49,301 nucleotides of DNA from contig JAQUDG010000004.1 of NCBI GenBank assembly GCA_028685815.1, forward strand, positions 1-49,301, written 5' to 3'. The position numbers were made by a program, and so were the translations under genes. Below the pieces are notes generated by a model. The model did no database searches, was not told the DNA's origin, and worked only from the letters and a program-made list of their open reading frames with translations. This DNA is from Desulfuromonas sp. GTDB lineage: Bacteria; Desulfobacterota; Desulfuromonadia; Desulfuromonadales; Desulfuromonadaceae. Shown piece by piece: positions 30,180-41,092 of this stretch (positions are counted from its first letter, which is position 1; each line of letters begins with the position of its first letter).

Positions 30180-30301
30180 TTATTCTCCACTTTCCCAGTT
30201 CATCACGTTTATGTATTTACCCTCAACAGCAAATGCTAAGAACAACTGGCAACACCTTGACCCAAATGGGAGCAGCTAACACACCAGCAGTGCCATCACC
30301 A

Positions 30302-31780
30302 TCAATGGCTTTCGGGACGCAACTGCGGGAACAGAATAACATCGCGAATAGAGGCGGAATCGGTCAACAGCATAACCAGTCGATCGATCCCTATCCCTTC
30401 CCCAGCGGTAGGCGGCAAGCCGTACTCAAGTGCACGGACATAATCTTCATCCATGGCGTGTGCCTCTTCATCACCCGCTTCTTTTTCGACCAGTTGCGCC
30501 AAAAAACGCCCTTTTTGGTCTTCGGGATCGTTGAGCTCAGAAAAGGCATTGGCTAGTTCGCGTCCCACTATAAAAAGCTCGAAACGGTCGACAACGTCCG
30601 GATTTTCATCATTACGGCGCGATAGTGGTGACACCTCAGTTGGATATTCGGTGATAAAGGTGGGATCCCAGAGCTGCGGCTCGGCCACTTCGTCAAAAAT
30701 TTCCGTTAACAACTTGCCGTGTCCGATTGAGTCATTAAAGTCAAGCCCAAGACTGCGTGCATAGGCCAGCGCCTTAGCATGGTCCTCAAGGTCTTCGGCG
30801 CTAATATCTGCATACTTAACTATGGCTTCGCGCACCGTCAAACGCTGCCAAGGCGCGGTGAGATTTACTTCACGCCCACCGTAACTGATAACTTCGCTGC
30901 CGCACACCTCGCGCGCGATATGACAGACCATCTCCTCGGTCATATCCATTAAATCATGGTAGGTAGCATAGGCCTGATAGAATTCCATCATAGTAAATTC
31001 GGGGTTGTGCTGTATCGATATCCCCTCATTGCGAAAGTTACGGTTGATTTCAAATACGCGCTCGAACCCACCCACTACCAGGCGCTTAAGGTACAGCTCC
31101 GGCGCAATGCGCAGGTACAGATCCATCTTCAGTGTATTGTGGCGGGTGACGAAAGGCTTGGCGGTCGCCCCCCCGGCCAAGGGTTGCATCATCGGAGTCT
31201 CTACTTCTAGATAACCCCTATCTTGCATAAAGGTCCGCATCAGACTGATGATCTGACTACGCTTAACAAACACGTCCTTGACTTCCGGATTAACGATCAA
31301 ATCGAGATAGCGCTGCCGATAGCGTGTTTCAACATCCTTCAGTCCGTGCCATTTTTCCGGTAGCGGCTGCAGAGATTTTGTCAAAAGCTCCAGGGTTTTT
31401 GCCCTCAGGGACAATTCACCAGTCTTGGTAAAAAAAACTGTCCCGACCACACCGATGATATCGCCGATGTCGAGGCTGTCAAAAACACTGAACATCTCGG
31501 CGCCTAGCTCTTTTTGCGCTACATACACTTGCAGAAGTCCGCTTCTGTCTTGGAGCTGAACAAAAGCTGCCTTACCGAAGCTGCGCCGCGCCATAATTCG
31601 ACCAGCGATGCGATACTCAGTCGCGGCTGGATTCTCGCTATCTGGGTTGTCGTGATGAACATCAGCATTTTGGTGCTCAACCCGAAATTTGTTTGTGTAA
31701 GGATCTATCCCCTGCTCCCGCAGTGAGGCAACCTTGGCCCTGCGTTGGGCTACCTGCTCATTTTCTTCTACATTTTGCAT
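30302..31780 (-). CDS. lysS: Lysyl-tRNA synthetase (class II)
   Basis: KFRVEHQNADVHHD, FRNEGISIQHNPEFTMMEFYQAYA, PLSRRNDENPDVVDRFELFIVGRELANAFSELNDPEDQ, GEGIGIDRLVMLLTDSASIRDVILFPQLRPE. Confidence 0.98.
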   Translation of the reverse strand: MQNVEENEQVAQRRAKVASLREQGIDPYTNKFRVEHQNADVHHDNPDSENPAATEYRIAGRIMARRSFGKAAFVQLQDRSGLLQVYVAQKELGAEMFSVFDSLDIGDIIGVVGTVFFTKTGELSLRAKTLELLTKSLQPLPEKWHGLKDVETRYRQRYLDLIVNPEVKDVFVKRSQIISLMRTFMQDRGYLEVETPMMQPLAGGATAKPFVTRHNTLKMDLYLRIAPELYLKRLVVGGFERVFEINRNFRNEGISIQHNPEFTMMEFYQAYATYHDLMDMTEEMVCHIAREVCGSEVISYGGREVNLTAPWQRLTVREAIVKYADISAEDLEDHAKALAYARSLGLDFNDSIGHGKLLTEIFDEVAEPQLWDPTFITEYPTEVSPLSRRNDENPDVVDRFELFIVGRELANAFSELNDPEDQKGRFLAQLVEKEAGDEEAHAMDEDYVRALEYGLPPTAGEGIGIDRLVMLLTDSASIRDVILFPQLRPESH

Positions 31781-31973
31781 CTATTAAGGTCCTTCCTTTC
31801 CAATCCGTGCAGCGTTTGCCAGCTGGCCTATTTTGCCATTTGGCGCGGGTAAAACACACAGTCTTATCCATGAAGTAAAAGCGCAAAACCCACAGCTTGA
31901 AGCGGCGCATGTGTTTTATCGCACGCACACGAACCTAATCTGGCCGCTTGCACCTTCGACTGGTAATTCTCCG

Positions 31974-33066
31974 TCAATCCGCCATAAGATAATGTTCAAT
32001 AAATCCTTCTATTTCGCCGTCGAGTACGGCATCGGTGTTGCCCACTTCATATCCGGTGCGGTGATCTTTTACCATGCGGTAAGGATGAAGAACGTAGGAG
32101 CGAATTTGGCTGCCCCAGCCGATCTCTTTCTTTTCTCCGGAAAGGGCGCTAGCCTTCTCCTTCTTCTTCTGCTCCTCCATCTCGTACAGGCGCCCCTTAA
32201 GCTGACGCATTGCTTCAGCTTTATTGTTCAGCTGCGAACGCTGATTCTGGCACGAAACTACGATACCTGAGGGAATATGGGTTATACGGATGGCGGAATC
32301 GGTTTTATTTACATGCTGCCCACCGGCTCCACTAGCGCGGTAGGTATCAATTTTGAGGTCGTTTTCGTTAATCTCTATTTGGATGCTGTCGTCAAGAGCA
32401 GGGAACACAAACACAGAACAAAAAGAGGTATGGCGTTTGGAGGCAGCATCAAAAGGGGAGATACGCACTAGGCGATGAATCCCCATTTCAGAACGGAGCC
32501 AGCCGTAGGCATAATCGCCTTCTACCGTAAAGGTCACACTTTTTACCCCTGCGTCATCCCCACTCTGGTAATCGGTAATCTCGGTTTTAAAACCCTTATG
32601 CTCGCAAAAACGCAGATACATGCGCATCAGCATTTCGGCCCAATCTTGGGCTTCAGTACCCCCTGCTCCGGCATTGATGCTGAAAATCGCATTGTTTTCG
32701 TCGTGCGCGCCGGAAAGCATGCGCGCAAATTCGATCTTCGCCACCTGCTCTTGTGCCCGGTTCAACAGAATTGCTGCTTCTGCACCAACACTTTCATCTT
32801 CGTCTTCTTCACCCAGCTCGATTAAAACCTGTGCGTCTTCATAGTTTAGAAACGCCTGATCCCATGACTCGACCACCCGCTCCAATCTATTTCGCTCTTT
32901 CAACAGCTTCTGGGCATGTTCCTGCTGGTTCCAAAACTCCGGTTCTGCAATTTCGGCTTCCAATTCTTCGATCTCTTCGCGTTTAGCATCAAGGTCAAAG
33001 ATACCTCCTCAGCTCATCCAACTTCTCATTGAGTTGATTGAGCTGTTCTTTTTCTTCTCGAAACAT
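31974..33066 (-). CDS. prfB: Peptide chain release factor 2 (join via +1 programmed frameshift: 33066..32998 and 32996..31974)
   Basis: ORF2 has GGQ (ASGAGGQHVNKTDSAIRITHIPSGIVV). Upstream zero-frame ORF1 is ATG TTT CGA ... GAG CTG AGG AGG TAT CTT TGA; +1 continuation after CTT gives DLDAKREEIEELEAEIAEPEFW. RBS AAGGAGGA precedes ATG 33066. Confidence 0.97.
32994..33009 (-). promoter_or_regulatory. RF2 autoregulatory +1 frameshift site (AGGAGG-TAT-CTT-TGA-C)
   Basis: Minus strand 33009..32994 = AGGAGGTATCTTTGAC; matches the E. coli prfB AGGGGGTATCTTTGAC arrangement. Confidence 0.97.
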
Positions 33067-33270
33067 CTAATAATTCCTCCTTAACCAAGTCCTGCGCCTA
33101 AATTCAGCACATTCGATTTGAACCGTGCAATAACCACCGTTGCACCGGTCCAGCAGCACAATACACCTGCTTACAGCTGCCATCGCGAACATACAGCGCT
33201 GAGAAATGGATTATCTGGTCTTTGCCATGCATGGCTTACGCAACCAGCAAAGTCAGCCATAATGCCACAG

Positions 33271-34896
33271 CTATCGGCGCGCCGACAGCCTTTTTTTTCT
33301 GCTCTGCCACATCCACCCGCAGCACAAAAAAACTGCCAGCCACGCTAGGATATCTCCACAGCGGGTATATGTTGTCTGTGTTTGATGAAACGTAACATTA
33401 CCTGTTACTACCCCAGCGCGGAAAATCTCGGTTGACCCATGGAGCATACCAGCAGGATCAATCAAGGTGGAGACTCCGGTATTTGCACATCTAGCTAACC
33501 AACGCCGATTCTCCAGGGCACGGAAACGCGCCATCTGCAGATGCTGATGCGGCGCTGGAGTATCGCCGAACCAGGCATCGTTGGTCAGGTTAAACAGCAA
33601 CTGCGCCCCCATCTGCACCTGAACGCGGGCCAGTTCGGGAAATATCGATTCATAGCAGATTAAAACCCCGGCAGCACGCCCATGTAATGGCAAAAGCTGC
33701 AGCGTGCCAGGGCGAAAATCTCCCACCCCGGTAGCTAGTTTATCCACGAAGTCCAGCAGTGAACCTAAAGGAACATATTCTCCAAACGGAACCAGATGTA
33801 CCTTATCTGTGCGCCCCAGCAGCTCCGCGTTAGCATCAAGAAGATAGGCGCTGTTGAAATAATTGAACCCTTTGGAGTTTGCTACATAGGCGGGGCTACC
33901 AAACAAGATATTCGCACCGAGATCTTCAGCTACAGCGTCCACTTCAACTGCGTAACTGGAGCCATCCTGATAAAAAAACGGAGTGGCGCTTTCTGGCCAG
34001 ACGATTAGATCGGCCTGAGGGTGCTGCCTGCTCATATCTGTATATAGGCGCACGGTGTGAGCGATGTTGCTACTGAGCCACTTCTGATGCTGGTCAATAT
34101 TAGCCTGAATTAAAGCTACACTCAGGACAGACTCCGCTGCTTCGCCCGACTCTGCCGCCAGCGTAGCAAATGCATCTACCACGGCATGGCGCTCCACGGC
34201 ATGGCGCTCCACGGCATGAATTCCGTAGGCGGCATTAAGGCTAAAGGCTCCAGCCGCCAGTACCAGCAATACTCCTAGAGGTGCCGCTGCAGCCTTGCGC
34301 CAGATTGAATGCAGCAATATTGCTACCACGCAGTTAACCAGCAGTAAAATCAGCATCGGCAGCCACATTCCACCGATATCCGCGCTCTGCACGAGGATTG
34401 GCAATGCGGCCTGGGAATAGATGATGCTACCCCAAGGAAAACCAGTGAGCAGTTTGCTACGCAAAAACTCAAACGCAATCCACACAAACGGGAAAACCTG
34501 CCACAGTTGCAGCGGGGCATGCTTAACTATGCGCGCACTACACCAGCAGGTTGCGCCCCAGAAAAGGGCAAGATAAACCACCAGCAGCAGATATAGCACA
34601 ATGGAGCCCGCAACGGGGAGCCCACCGTAATCTACCATGACATGGTTGAGCCAGTACAACACCGGAGCAAAAAAGCACACACCCGCAACTAGTCCGCGGC
34701 GCCAGGGCTTATCTTCGCACATGAAAATAAGCGGGGCGAGGCTAACCCAGTTAAGACCTGCAAGTAATGCTGAATAGGGCCACATAAAAGACAATGCCGA
34801 GACCAGCCCGGCAAAAGCAGCAACTACATCGTTTTTATCTAACTTCAAGTTCTCACACAGCCTCGCCTGCGAGCTCATCTGTATGACTCTGGTCAA
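33271..34896 (-). CDS. lnt: Apolipoprotein N-acyltransferase
   Basis: Multi-TM plus nitrilase domain: LIVWPESATPFFY, KVHLVPFGEYVPLGSLL, GVLICYESIFPELAR, LFNLTNDAWFGDTPAPHQHLQMARFRALENRRWLAR. Confidence 0.96.
   Translation of the reverse strand: MTRVIQMSSQARLCENLKLDKNDVVAAFAGLVSALSFMWPYSALLAGLNWVSLAPLIFMCEDKPWRRGLVAGVCFFAPVLYWLNHVMVDYGGLPVAGSIVLYLLLVVYLALFWGATCWCSARIVKHAPLQLWQVFPFVWIAFEFLRSKLLTGFPWGSIIYSQAALPILVQSADIGGMWLPMLILLLVNCVVAILLHSIWRKAAAAPLGVLLVLAAGAFSLNAAYGIHAVERHAVERHAVVDAFATLAAESGEAAESVLSVALIQANIDQHQKWLSSNIAHTVRLYTDMSRQHPQADLIVWPESATPFFYQDGSSYAVEVDAVAEDLGANILFGSPAYVANSKGFNYFNSAYLLDANAELLGRTDKVHLVPFGEYVPLGSLLDFVDKLATGVGDFRPGTLQLLPLHGRAAGVLICYESIFPELARVQVQMGAQLLFNLTNDAWFGDTPAPHQHLQMARFRALENRRWLARCANTGVSTLIDPAGMLHGSTEIFRAGVVTGNVTFHQTQTTYTRCGDILAWLAVFLCCGWMWQSRKKRLSARR
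34179..34217 (+). repeat. 15-bp tandem repeat, about 2.6 copies (ccacggcatggcgct), in frame in lnt
   Basis: Two perfect copies at 34179-34193 and 34194-34208 plus a 9-bp partial; encodes HAVERHAVERHAV on the minus strand. Confidence 0.95.
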
Positions 34897-35731
34897 CCTT
34901 GGTTACCCTTACACTGCGAATAACGCGCTTATCACTATTGAGAATTTCAAACTGCAAACCAAAGCAAGTGACGGTTTCCCCAATCTTTGGCAAACGCCCG
35001 AGTTCGTACAACAATAGCCCTCCCACAGAATCGAACTGAGTCCGAGGGATTTCATCCAAATGGTAGTAATCTTCGAGCTCATATAGATTCAGCCTAGCAT
35101 CTACAATCACGCTACCATCCTGTTTTTCAACTAAAAGATTCTCTTCGGCATCGTATTCATCTTTAATATCGCCAATAATTTCTTCAATAAGGTCTTCAAG
35201 GGTTATCAGTCCAGAAGTACCGCCATATTCATCGATGGCAATGGCCAAATGCACCCTTTTACTGCGAAATTCGCGCAGCAACTCTTCAATACGCTTGGTT
35301 TCGGGTACGAAATACGGAGTACGCATAATATCGCGCAAAGAAACTTCCGCATCTGATTTACCCCAGTATTTAAGCAGATCCTTTGAGTAAACAAGCCCAA
35401 CTATCTGATCGATTGAGTTTTCATATACCGGAATACGTGAGTGCCCATACCGGATAATTATTTTAATAATTTGGCTAAGGGAGGCGTCTACAGAGCAGCA
35501 GCGCATCTTTGTACGTGGAATCATCTCTTCGCGTACAATGGTATCGCCAAATTCAATGATAGAGCTGAACATTTCGCCTTCTTCGGCGTTGATCAAGCCC
35601 TGACGTTCAGAAAACTCTATAAGGTCGTGCAACTCATCTCCAGCAGTCACATTCCGGCGCTTGTAGCGAAACAATTTATGCCAAAAAGAATTCCCTCTAT
35701 CACTAGAGCCATTTTCACCCATTAAACGCAC
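34853..35731 (-). CDS. CorC/HlyC-type CBS-domain protein (soluble transporter-associated domain)
   Basis: EEGEMFSSIIEFGDTIVREEMIPRTKM, GHSRIPVYENSIDQIVGLVYSKDLL, EYGGTSGLITLEDLIEEIIGDIKDEYD. Confidence 0.93.
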   Translation of the reverse strand: MRLMGENGSSDRGNSFWHKLFRYKRRNVTAGDELHDLIEFSERQGLINAEEGEMFSSIIEFGDTIVREEMIPRTKMRCCSVDASLSQIIKIIIRYGHSRIPVYENSIDQIVGLVYSKDLLKYWGKSDAEVSLRDIMRTPYFVPETKRIEELLREFRSKRVHLAIAIDEYGGTSGLITLEDLIEEIIGDIKDEYDAEENLLVEKQDGSVIVDARLNLYELEDYYHLDEIPRTQFDSVGGLLLYELGRLPKIGETVTCFGLQFEILNSDKRVIRSVRVTKVDQSHTDELAGEAV

Positions 35732-35748
35732 CCCAATTGCTCAAAACT

Positions 35749-36237
35749 TCACTCATGTTCTAAAATTAAGCGCTCAGCCTTGAGGAGCGCGTACACCTGC
35801 TGTTCTTTGGCTTCCATGCGCTCGACTTCAGCCTGCGTCCCACGCTCGTGATCGTACCCGAGGAGGTGGAGAATTCCATGCAACAGCAGAAACACCAGCT
35901 CGTCGAACATCTCAATTCCGGCCTCCGCCGCATCACGCGCAGCCGTCTCGGCAGAAATAACTACATCCCCCAGCAGCGTATCAGGCCCGCCAAGCATTTC
36001 ACCCTCCTGCTGGGAAAAGGAGATGACGTTGGTGGGGTGATCACGCTGAAGATATTCTCGATTAATCTCTTGAATAGCGGCATCATCCACAATTAAAATC
36101 GACAACTCGGTTTCGTCAGGACATTCCAAGACGCTTAAGATCTTCAGCGATATCTGCTGTAACTTCTCCAGGTTTACCGCTTGTTTCTGCTGTTGATTCT
36201 CTATTAATATCTCCACTGCTTTTCCCTTTCGACTCAC
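35749..36237 (-). CDS. ybeY: Endoribonuclease YbeY (GTG start at 36237 or, more likely, GTG at 36216)
   Basis: FLLLHGILHLLGYDHE (HxxxHxxxxxH), HPTNVISFSQQEGEMLGGPDTLLGDVVIS. Confidence 0.95.
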   Translation of the reverse strand: MSRKGKAVEILIENQQQKQAVNLEKLQQISLKILSVLECPDETELSILIVDDAAIQEINREYLQRDHPTNVISFSQQEGEMLGGPDTLLGDVVISAETAARDAAEAGIEMFDELVFLLLHGILHLLGYDHERGTQAEVERMEAKEQQVYALLKAERLILEHE

Positions 36238-38557
36238 CTGAAGTGGTTTTTTTATCCTCTTTTATCCGTTCTTTATACGCCGGTTCCGGATACTCAATCC
36301 GCTGATGAAATATACCCACCAGAATACGATTGAAGCTCTTGGCGATCTTGTGCAGATCCATAAGAGTTAAATCACACTCGTTGAGCTGGCCATCGATAAA
36401 AATATTGTTGATAATCTTCTGCACCATCCCCTGAATCCGTGCCGAAGTAGGATTGGCCAAAGTTCTGCCGGCGGCCTCAACGGAATCCGCGAGCATTATA
36501 AGCGCGGCTTCGCGGCTCTGCGGTTTTGGACCCGGATAACGATAATCCTGTTCGTTAACCATCTCATCTTTTGCCTGTTGTTGCGCCTTTTCATAGAAAA
36601 ATTTTATCAGGGAGGTGCCATGGTGCTGACGGATTATCTCAATCAACACATTGCCCAGTTTGCTTTCGCGCGCAAGCTCCGCTCCATCCTTGACATGTGA
36701 AGTCAAAATAAGGGCGCTCATCGATGGAGCTAATTTGTCATGGCGATTTTCCTGGTTTTTTATATTTTCTGAGAAATAGAGGGGTTTTTTTACCTTGCCA
36801 ATGTCGTGATAATAAGCCGCTACACGAGCTAGCAGTGGGTTTGCCCCTATGGACTCAGCAGCATTCTCTACCAGTAATCCTACCATGATCGAATGGTGAT
36901 AAGTGCCAGGTGCTTGAATCATAAGTTCGCGCAAAATAGGAGTATTCATGTTGGCCAACTCCATCAGCTTGAAGTCAGTTGTGTATTTGAATACTGCCTC
37001 CGCAAGAGGGATGGTTCCGTTGACCAGCAATGCACAGATAAAGCCACCGCAGAAGGCAAAGCCTGTAGCGTACAGAAACTGAGTGTCGAAATGATGCCCT
37101 TCCACCGCAAATATGGCCGTTACGGTAACCATATTCGCCACCGACAAGATAAGACCGGCACGAAACAGGCTACTACGCGACATGCAGTACTTGACGCTGT
37201 GAGCAGCAACAAGGCTTCCAATGAGAACATATAAGGCGACAAAAAGATTGTCTGCAAACAGCAAACCGGTCAGCAGTGCGAATAGAACCGAAAAAACCAT
37301 AGCTGTTTCAGAATTAAGTACGATACGCACCAACATGGCGGCGGCGGCAAACGGGAGGGCGTAATAATAGCACCCTGAATCGATATAGGGAAAAGCACTC
37401 TGCATGGCAGTCGAGATAAAGATACCAACTTTAGCCAAAACAAATGAGGCTATAAATACCATGACCAGAAATAATAAATCGCGTGAATCGGGATTATATT
37501 TGCGAATATTGCCATGGGCAAATTTGTGCATGGCATAAAAAATCAGGACAATAGCGAGCCACAACCCAGCAACGGTACGCACTGTTTTCAGGACATCTGC
37601 CGCATCTCCCTGTAATATGCGCAGCAGACGTGCCTGTTCCGCACTGACCCTCTCACCTTCGCGCACGATCATTTCCCCACGTTTTACCTGCGAGAGCACC
37701 GGCGAAACGGCGGCGGCACTATCCTTGCGGCGTTGCTCTGTCTCACCTTGGTTGAACGTAAGATTGGGGCGCAGGAGTTGACGAACCAAATCCAGCAGAA
37801 TATTGAAGTCCTGCTGCATCCCCTTCTTGACCTCTACCTCTACCGCAGAGCGAAGTTTGGCAACAGTAGCACTACGACTGAGAATCGACTGTATATCTGT
37901 AACCAGCGATTCCTGCCCAGAGGCCAGGTTTTTAAGGGTTATGGCACCACTCCAGTTGGCAAAAAACAGATCTGTACTCCCGACTATATACCCCGACAGG
38001 ATGTCGATGGCAGCATCCCGGAATTGCTGCACAAATTGAGGATTGGAACCAAGGTTAATCACCGCGCTGAGTTGCTCGGCGCTAAGTTCGGTACCCAGCA
38101 ATTCTTGCACCATGGCCTGCCGCTGATCTTGGACTGGCGCGGTGGAGTTTTCTTGCCCAATAGTAGGAATGGGCGTAGTCGTGACCGTGGGCGCATAGAT
38201 TTGCAGCACCCTGCTCACCCCCTGCGCCAGGACACGACTTGGCCGTCTGTCGTAATCATATACCGGCACCACAGCATTGGCCGCTTGCTGGCGTTTCTCT
38301 GCAGTCAGTTCCGGGACTGGGACAAGAAAATCGCGCGGCGCCTTTATATCGCGCGGCGCAATATCTCCGGCGGCAAAGTTAATCGGGATGAACCCGCCCA
38401 GCGGTACGATGATTAAAGCTAGAATAAGGGCTAAAAAAAACAGCATGGCGTAACGCTGGCGCCGCAAGATATCGCTCTGTTCCGTTTTTCTACCTAGCCC
38501 TTGAGGACCCTTCTGCTGAGCTCCCTGAGGCTGACTACTAGCAATTTTACCTGACAT
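36116..38557 (-). CDS. pgpH: 7TM-HD family phosphohydrolase (PgpH-like, cyclic-di-AMP phosphodiesterase family)
   Basis: Extracytoplasmic 7TMR-HDED region, about 7 TM segments, HD domain (APGTYHHSIMVGLLVENAAESIGANPLLARVAAYYHDIGKVKKPLYFSEN). Confidence 0.92.
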   Translation of the reverse strand: MSGKIASSQPQGAQQKGPQGLGRKTEQSDILRRQRYAMLFFLALILALIIVPLGGFIPINFAAGDIAPRDIKAPRDFLVPVPELTAEKRQQAANAVVPVYDYDRRPSRVLAQGVSRVLQIYAPTVTTTPIPTIGQENSTAPVQDQRQAMVQELLGTELSAEQLSAVINLGSNPQFVQQFRDAAIDILSGYIVGSTDLFFANWSGAITLKNLASGQESLVTDIQSILSRSATVAKLRSAVEVEVKKGMQQDFNILLDLVRQLLRPNLTFNQGETEQRRKDSAAAVSPVLSQVKRGEMIVREGERVSAEQARLLRILQGDAADVLKTVRTVAGLWLAIVLIFYAMHKFAHGNIRKYNPDSRDLLFLVMVFIASFVLAKVGIFISTAMQSAFPYIDSGCYYYALPFAAAAMLVRIVLNSETAMVFSVLFALLTGLLFADNLFVALYVLIGSLVAAHSVKYCMSRSSLFRAGLILSVANMVTVTAIFAVEGHHFDTQFLYATGFAFCGGFICALLVNGTIPLAEAVFKYTTDFKLMELANMNTPILRELMIQAPGTYHHSIMVGLLVENAAESIGANPLLARVAAYYHDIGKVKKPLYFSENIKNQENRHDKLAPSMSALILTSHVKDGAELARESKLGNVLIEIIRQHHGTSLIKFFYEKAQQQAKDEMVNEQDYRYPGPKPQSREAALIMLADSVEAAGRTLANPTSARIQGMVQKIINNIFIDGQLNECDLTLMDLHKIAKSFNRILVGIFHQRIEYPEPAYKERIKEDKKTTSGESKGKSSGDINRESTAETSGKPGEVTADIAEDLKRLGMS

Positions 38558-38559
38558 GA

Positions 38560-39522
38560 TTATTTATCCAGAGCGGCATACGCCCGCACTATGCGTTGCA
38601 CAATAGGGTGACGCACTACGTCGATATCGGTGAAGAGGCTTATTCCCACCCCTTCCACATCCGGCAGTATTTCAAGAGCCTGTAGCAACCCTGAATGCTT
38701 ACCCGTTGGAAGATCAATCTGGGTGGTATCCCCAGTTATCACCGCCTTGCTGCCAAATCCAAGACGTGTCAAAAACATCTTCATTTGTTCCGTTGTGGTA
38801 TTCTGAGCCTCATCGAGAATTATAAAGGCATCGTTCAGCGTCCGCCCGCGCATAAAAGCTAGCGGAGCGACCTCAATCAGTCCATCGTCTATTAAGGCCT
38901 GAGCTTTTTTAACCTCGAGCATGTCGAACAATGCATCATAAAGCGGTTGCAGGTAAGGATTTACTTTCTCGGCGATATCTCCGGGTAGAAAGCCGAGTTT
39001 TTCTCCGGCCTCTACTGCTGGCCGCACCAGAACAATGCGCCTCACCTGCTTTTGCTGCCACGCCGCAACTGCAAGCGCCATGGCCAGATAGGTCTTGCCT
39101 GTTCCGGCAGGCCCTACTCCGAACACTACATCGAGCTTACGAACCGCATCGATATATTGTTTCTGAGCCAACGTTTTAGGGGCTATGTATTTGTTGCGAG
39201 CCGAAATAAGAATGGTATCAAAAAATATTTCTGCCAAGTCCGTAGAAGAATCTGCGCGTAAAATATTGACAGCGTACTCGATATCAGGCGCAAACAGTGG
39301 GTAACCTCTACGCACCAAGGAAGTAAGTTGCTGCAGCAGCACTTCTGCAAGTTCAAAACGGTGCTGCTCCGCTGAAACAATGGAAATCGCCTGCCCTCTT
39401 GTTGCAAGTTTAACCTCGAGGAGGGCTTCCATTTGTTTTAAGTTACAGTTCCGAGTTCCTGCAAGTTGGCTGAAAGTTGCGGGATCATCTATGGTGTAGG
39501 TTGAATTGTACGTGTTGCTCAA
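38560..39522 (-). CDS. phoH: PhoH family ATPase
   Basis: VFGVGPAGTGKTYLAMALAV (Walker A), IVLVRPAVEAGEKLGFLPGD, AFIILDEAQNTTTEQMKMFLTRLGFGSKAVITGDTTQIDLP. Confidence 0.96.
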   Translation of the reverse strand: MSNTYNSTYTIDDPATFSQLAGTRNCNLKQMEALLEVKLATRGQAISIVSAEQHRFELAEVLLQQLTSLVRRGYPLFAPDIEYAVNILRADSSTDLAEIFFDTILISARNKYIAPKTLAQKQYIDAVRKLDVVFGVGPAGTGKTYLAMALAVAAWQQKQVRRIVLVRPAVEAGEKLGFLPGDIAEKVNPYLQPLYDALFDMLEVKKAQALIDDGLIEVAPLAFMRGRTLNDAFIILDEAQNTTTEQMKMFLTRLGFGSKAVITGDTTQIDLPTGKHSGLLQALEILPDVEGVGISLFTDIDVVRHPIVQRIVRAYAALDK

Positions 39523-39574
39523 TTATTATCCTTTCCAGAAGCGGGCAAACTTGGCGGTCTTTTAAGACAAAAGA

Positions 39575-39605
39575 TTGCTGAAACCAGCTTAGCGTATGCT
39601 ATAAA
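39575..39605 (+). promoter_or_regulatory. Possible sigma70-type promoter for eno: TTGCTG ... extended -10 TGCTATAAA
   Basis: Read directly at 39575-39580 and 39597-39605; spacer about 19 nt, longer than optimal. Strong RBS AAGGAGG before the eno ATG at 39699. Confidence 0.3.
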
Positions 39606-39689
39606 GACATAGTGGACTATACTACATAATCTGTGGGAACATAAACATGGTTTTCCCTTTTATCATCATTAGCACAACATGCTTTGTAA

Positions 39690-40997
<1,308 letters not shown>

Positions 40998-41036
40998 ACA
41001 GCGCCCCTGTACATAACGGTTTCACACCAACGTAAG

Positions 41037-41074
41037 ACACAAAAAAGCCCGCCTTTCGGCGGGCTTTTTTGTGT
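41037..41074. terminator. Bidirectional intrinsic terminator between convergent eno and icd
   Basis: ACACAAAAAAGCCCGCC-TTTC-GGCGGGCTTTTTTGTGT; perfect long stem with A/T tracts on both arms. Confidence 0.95.
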
Positions 41075-41092
41075 TACCTTCTCTAACTAATT

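Noticed and set aside
32475-32825. 116-aa and neighbouring plus-strand ORFs opposite prfB
   Set aside because: Antisense shadow ORFs of RF2.
33067-33270. Possible RNA element or tRNA in the lnt-prfB gap
   Set aside because: Read both strands; no tRNA-like cloverleaf, T-arm or known riboswitch pattern recognised.
33274-33290. tcggcgcgccga palindrome followed shortly by T8, resembling a terminator on the + strand
   Set aside because: Lies in the lnt 3' coding end; the palindrome has no loop and no plus-strand gene ends there, so a functional terminator is unlikely.
37733-38416. 227-aa plus-strand ORF opposite pgpH
   Set aside because: Antisense to a clearly coding gene; low-complexity composition, no domain signature.
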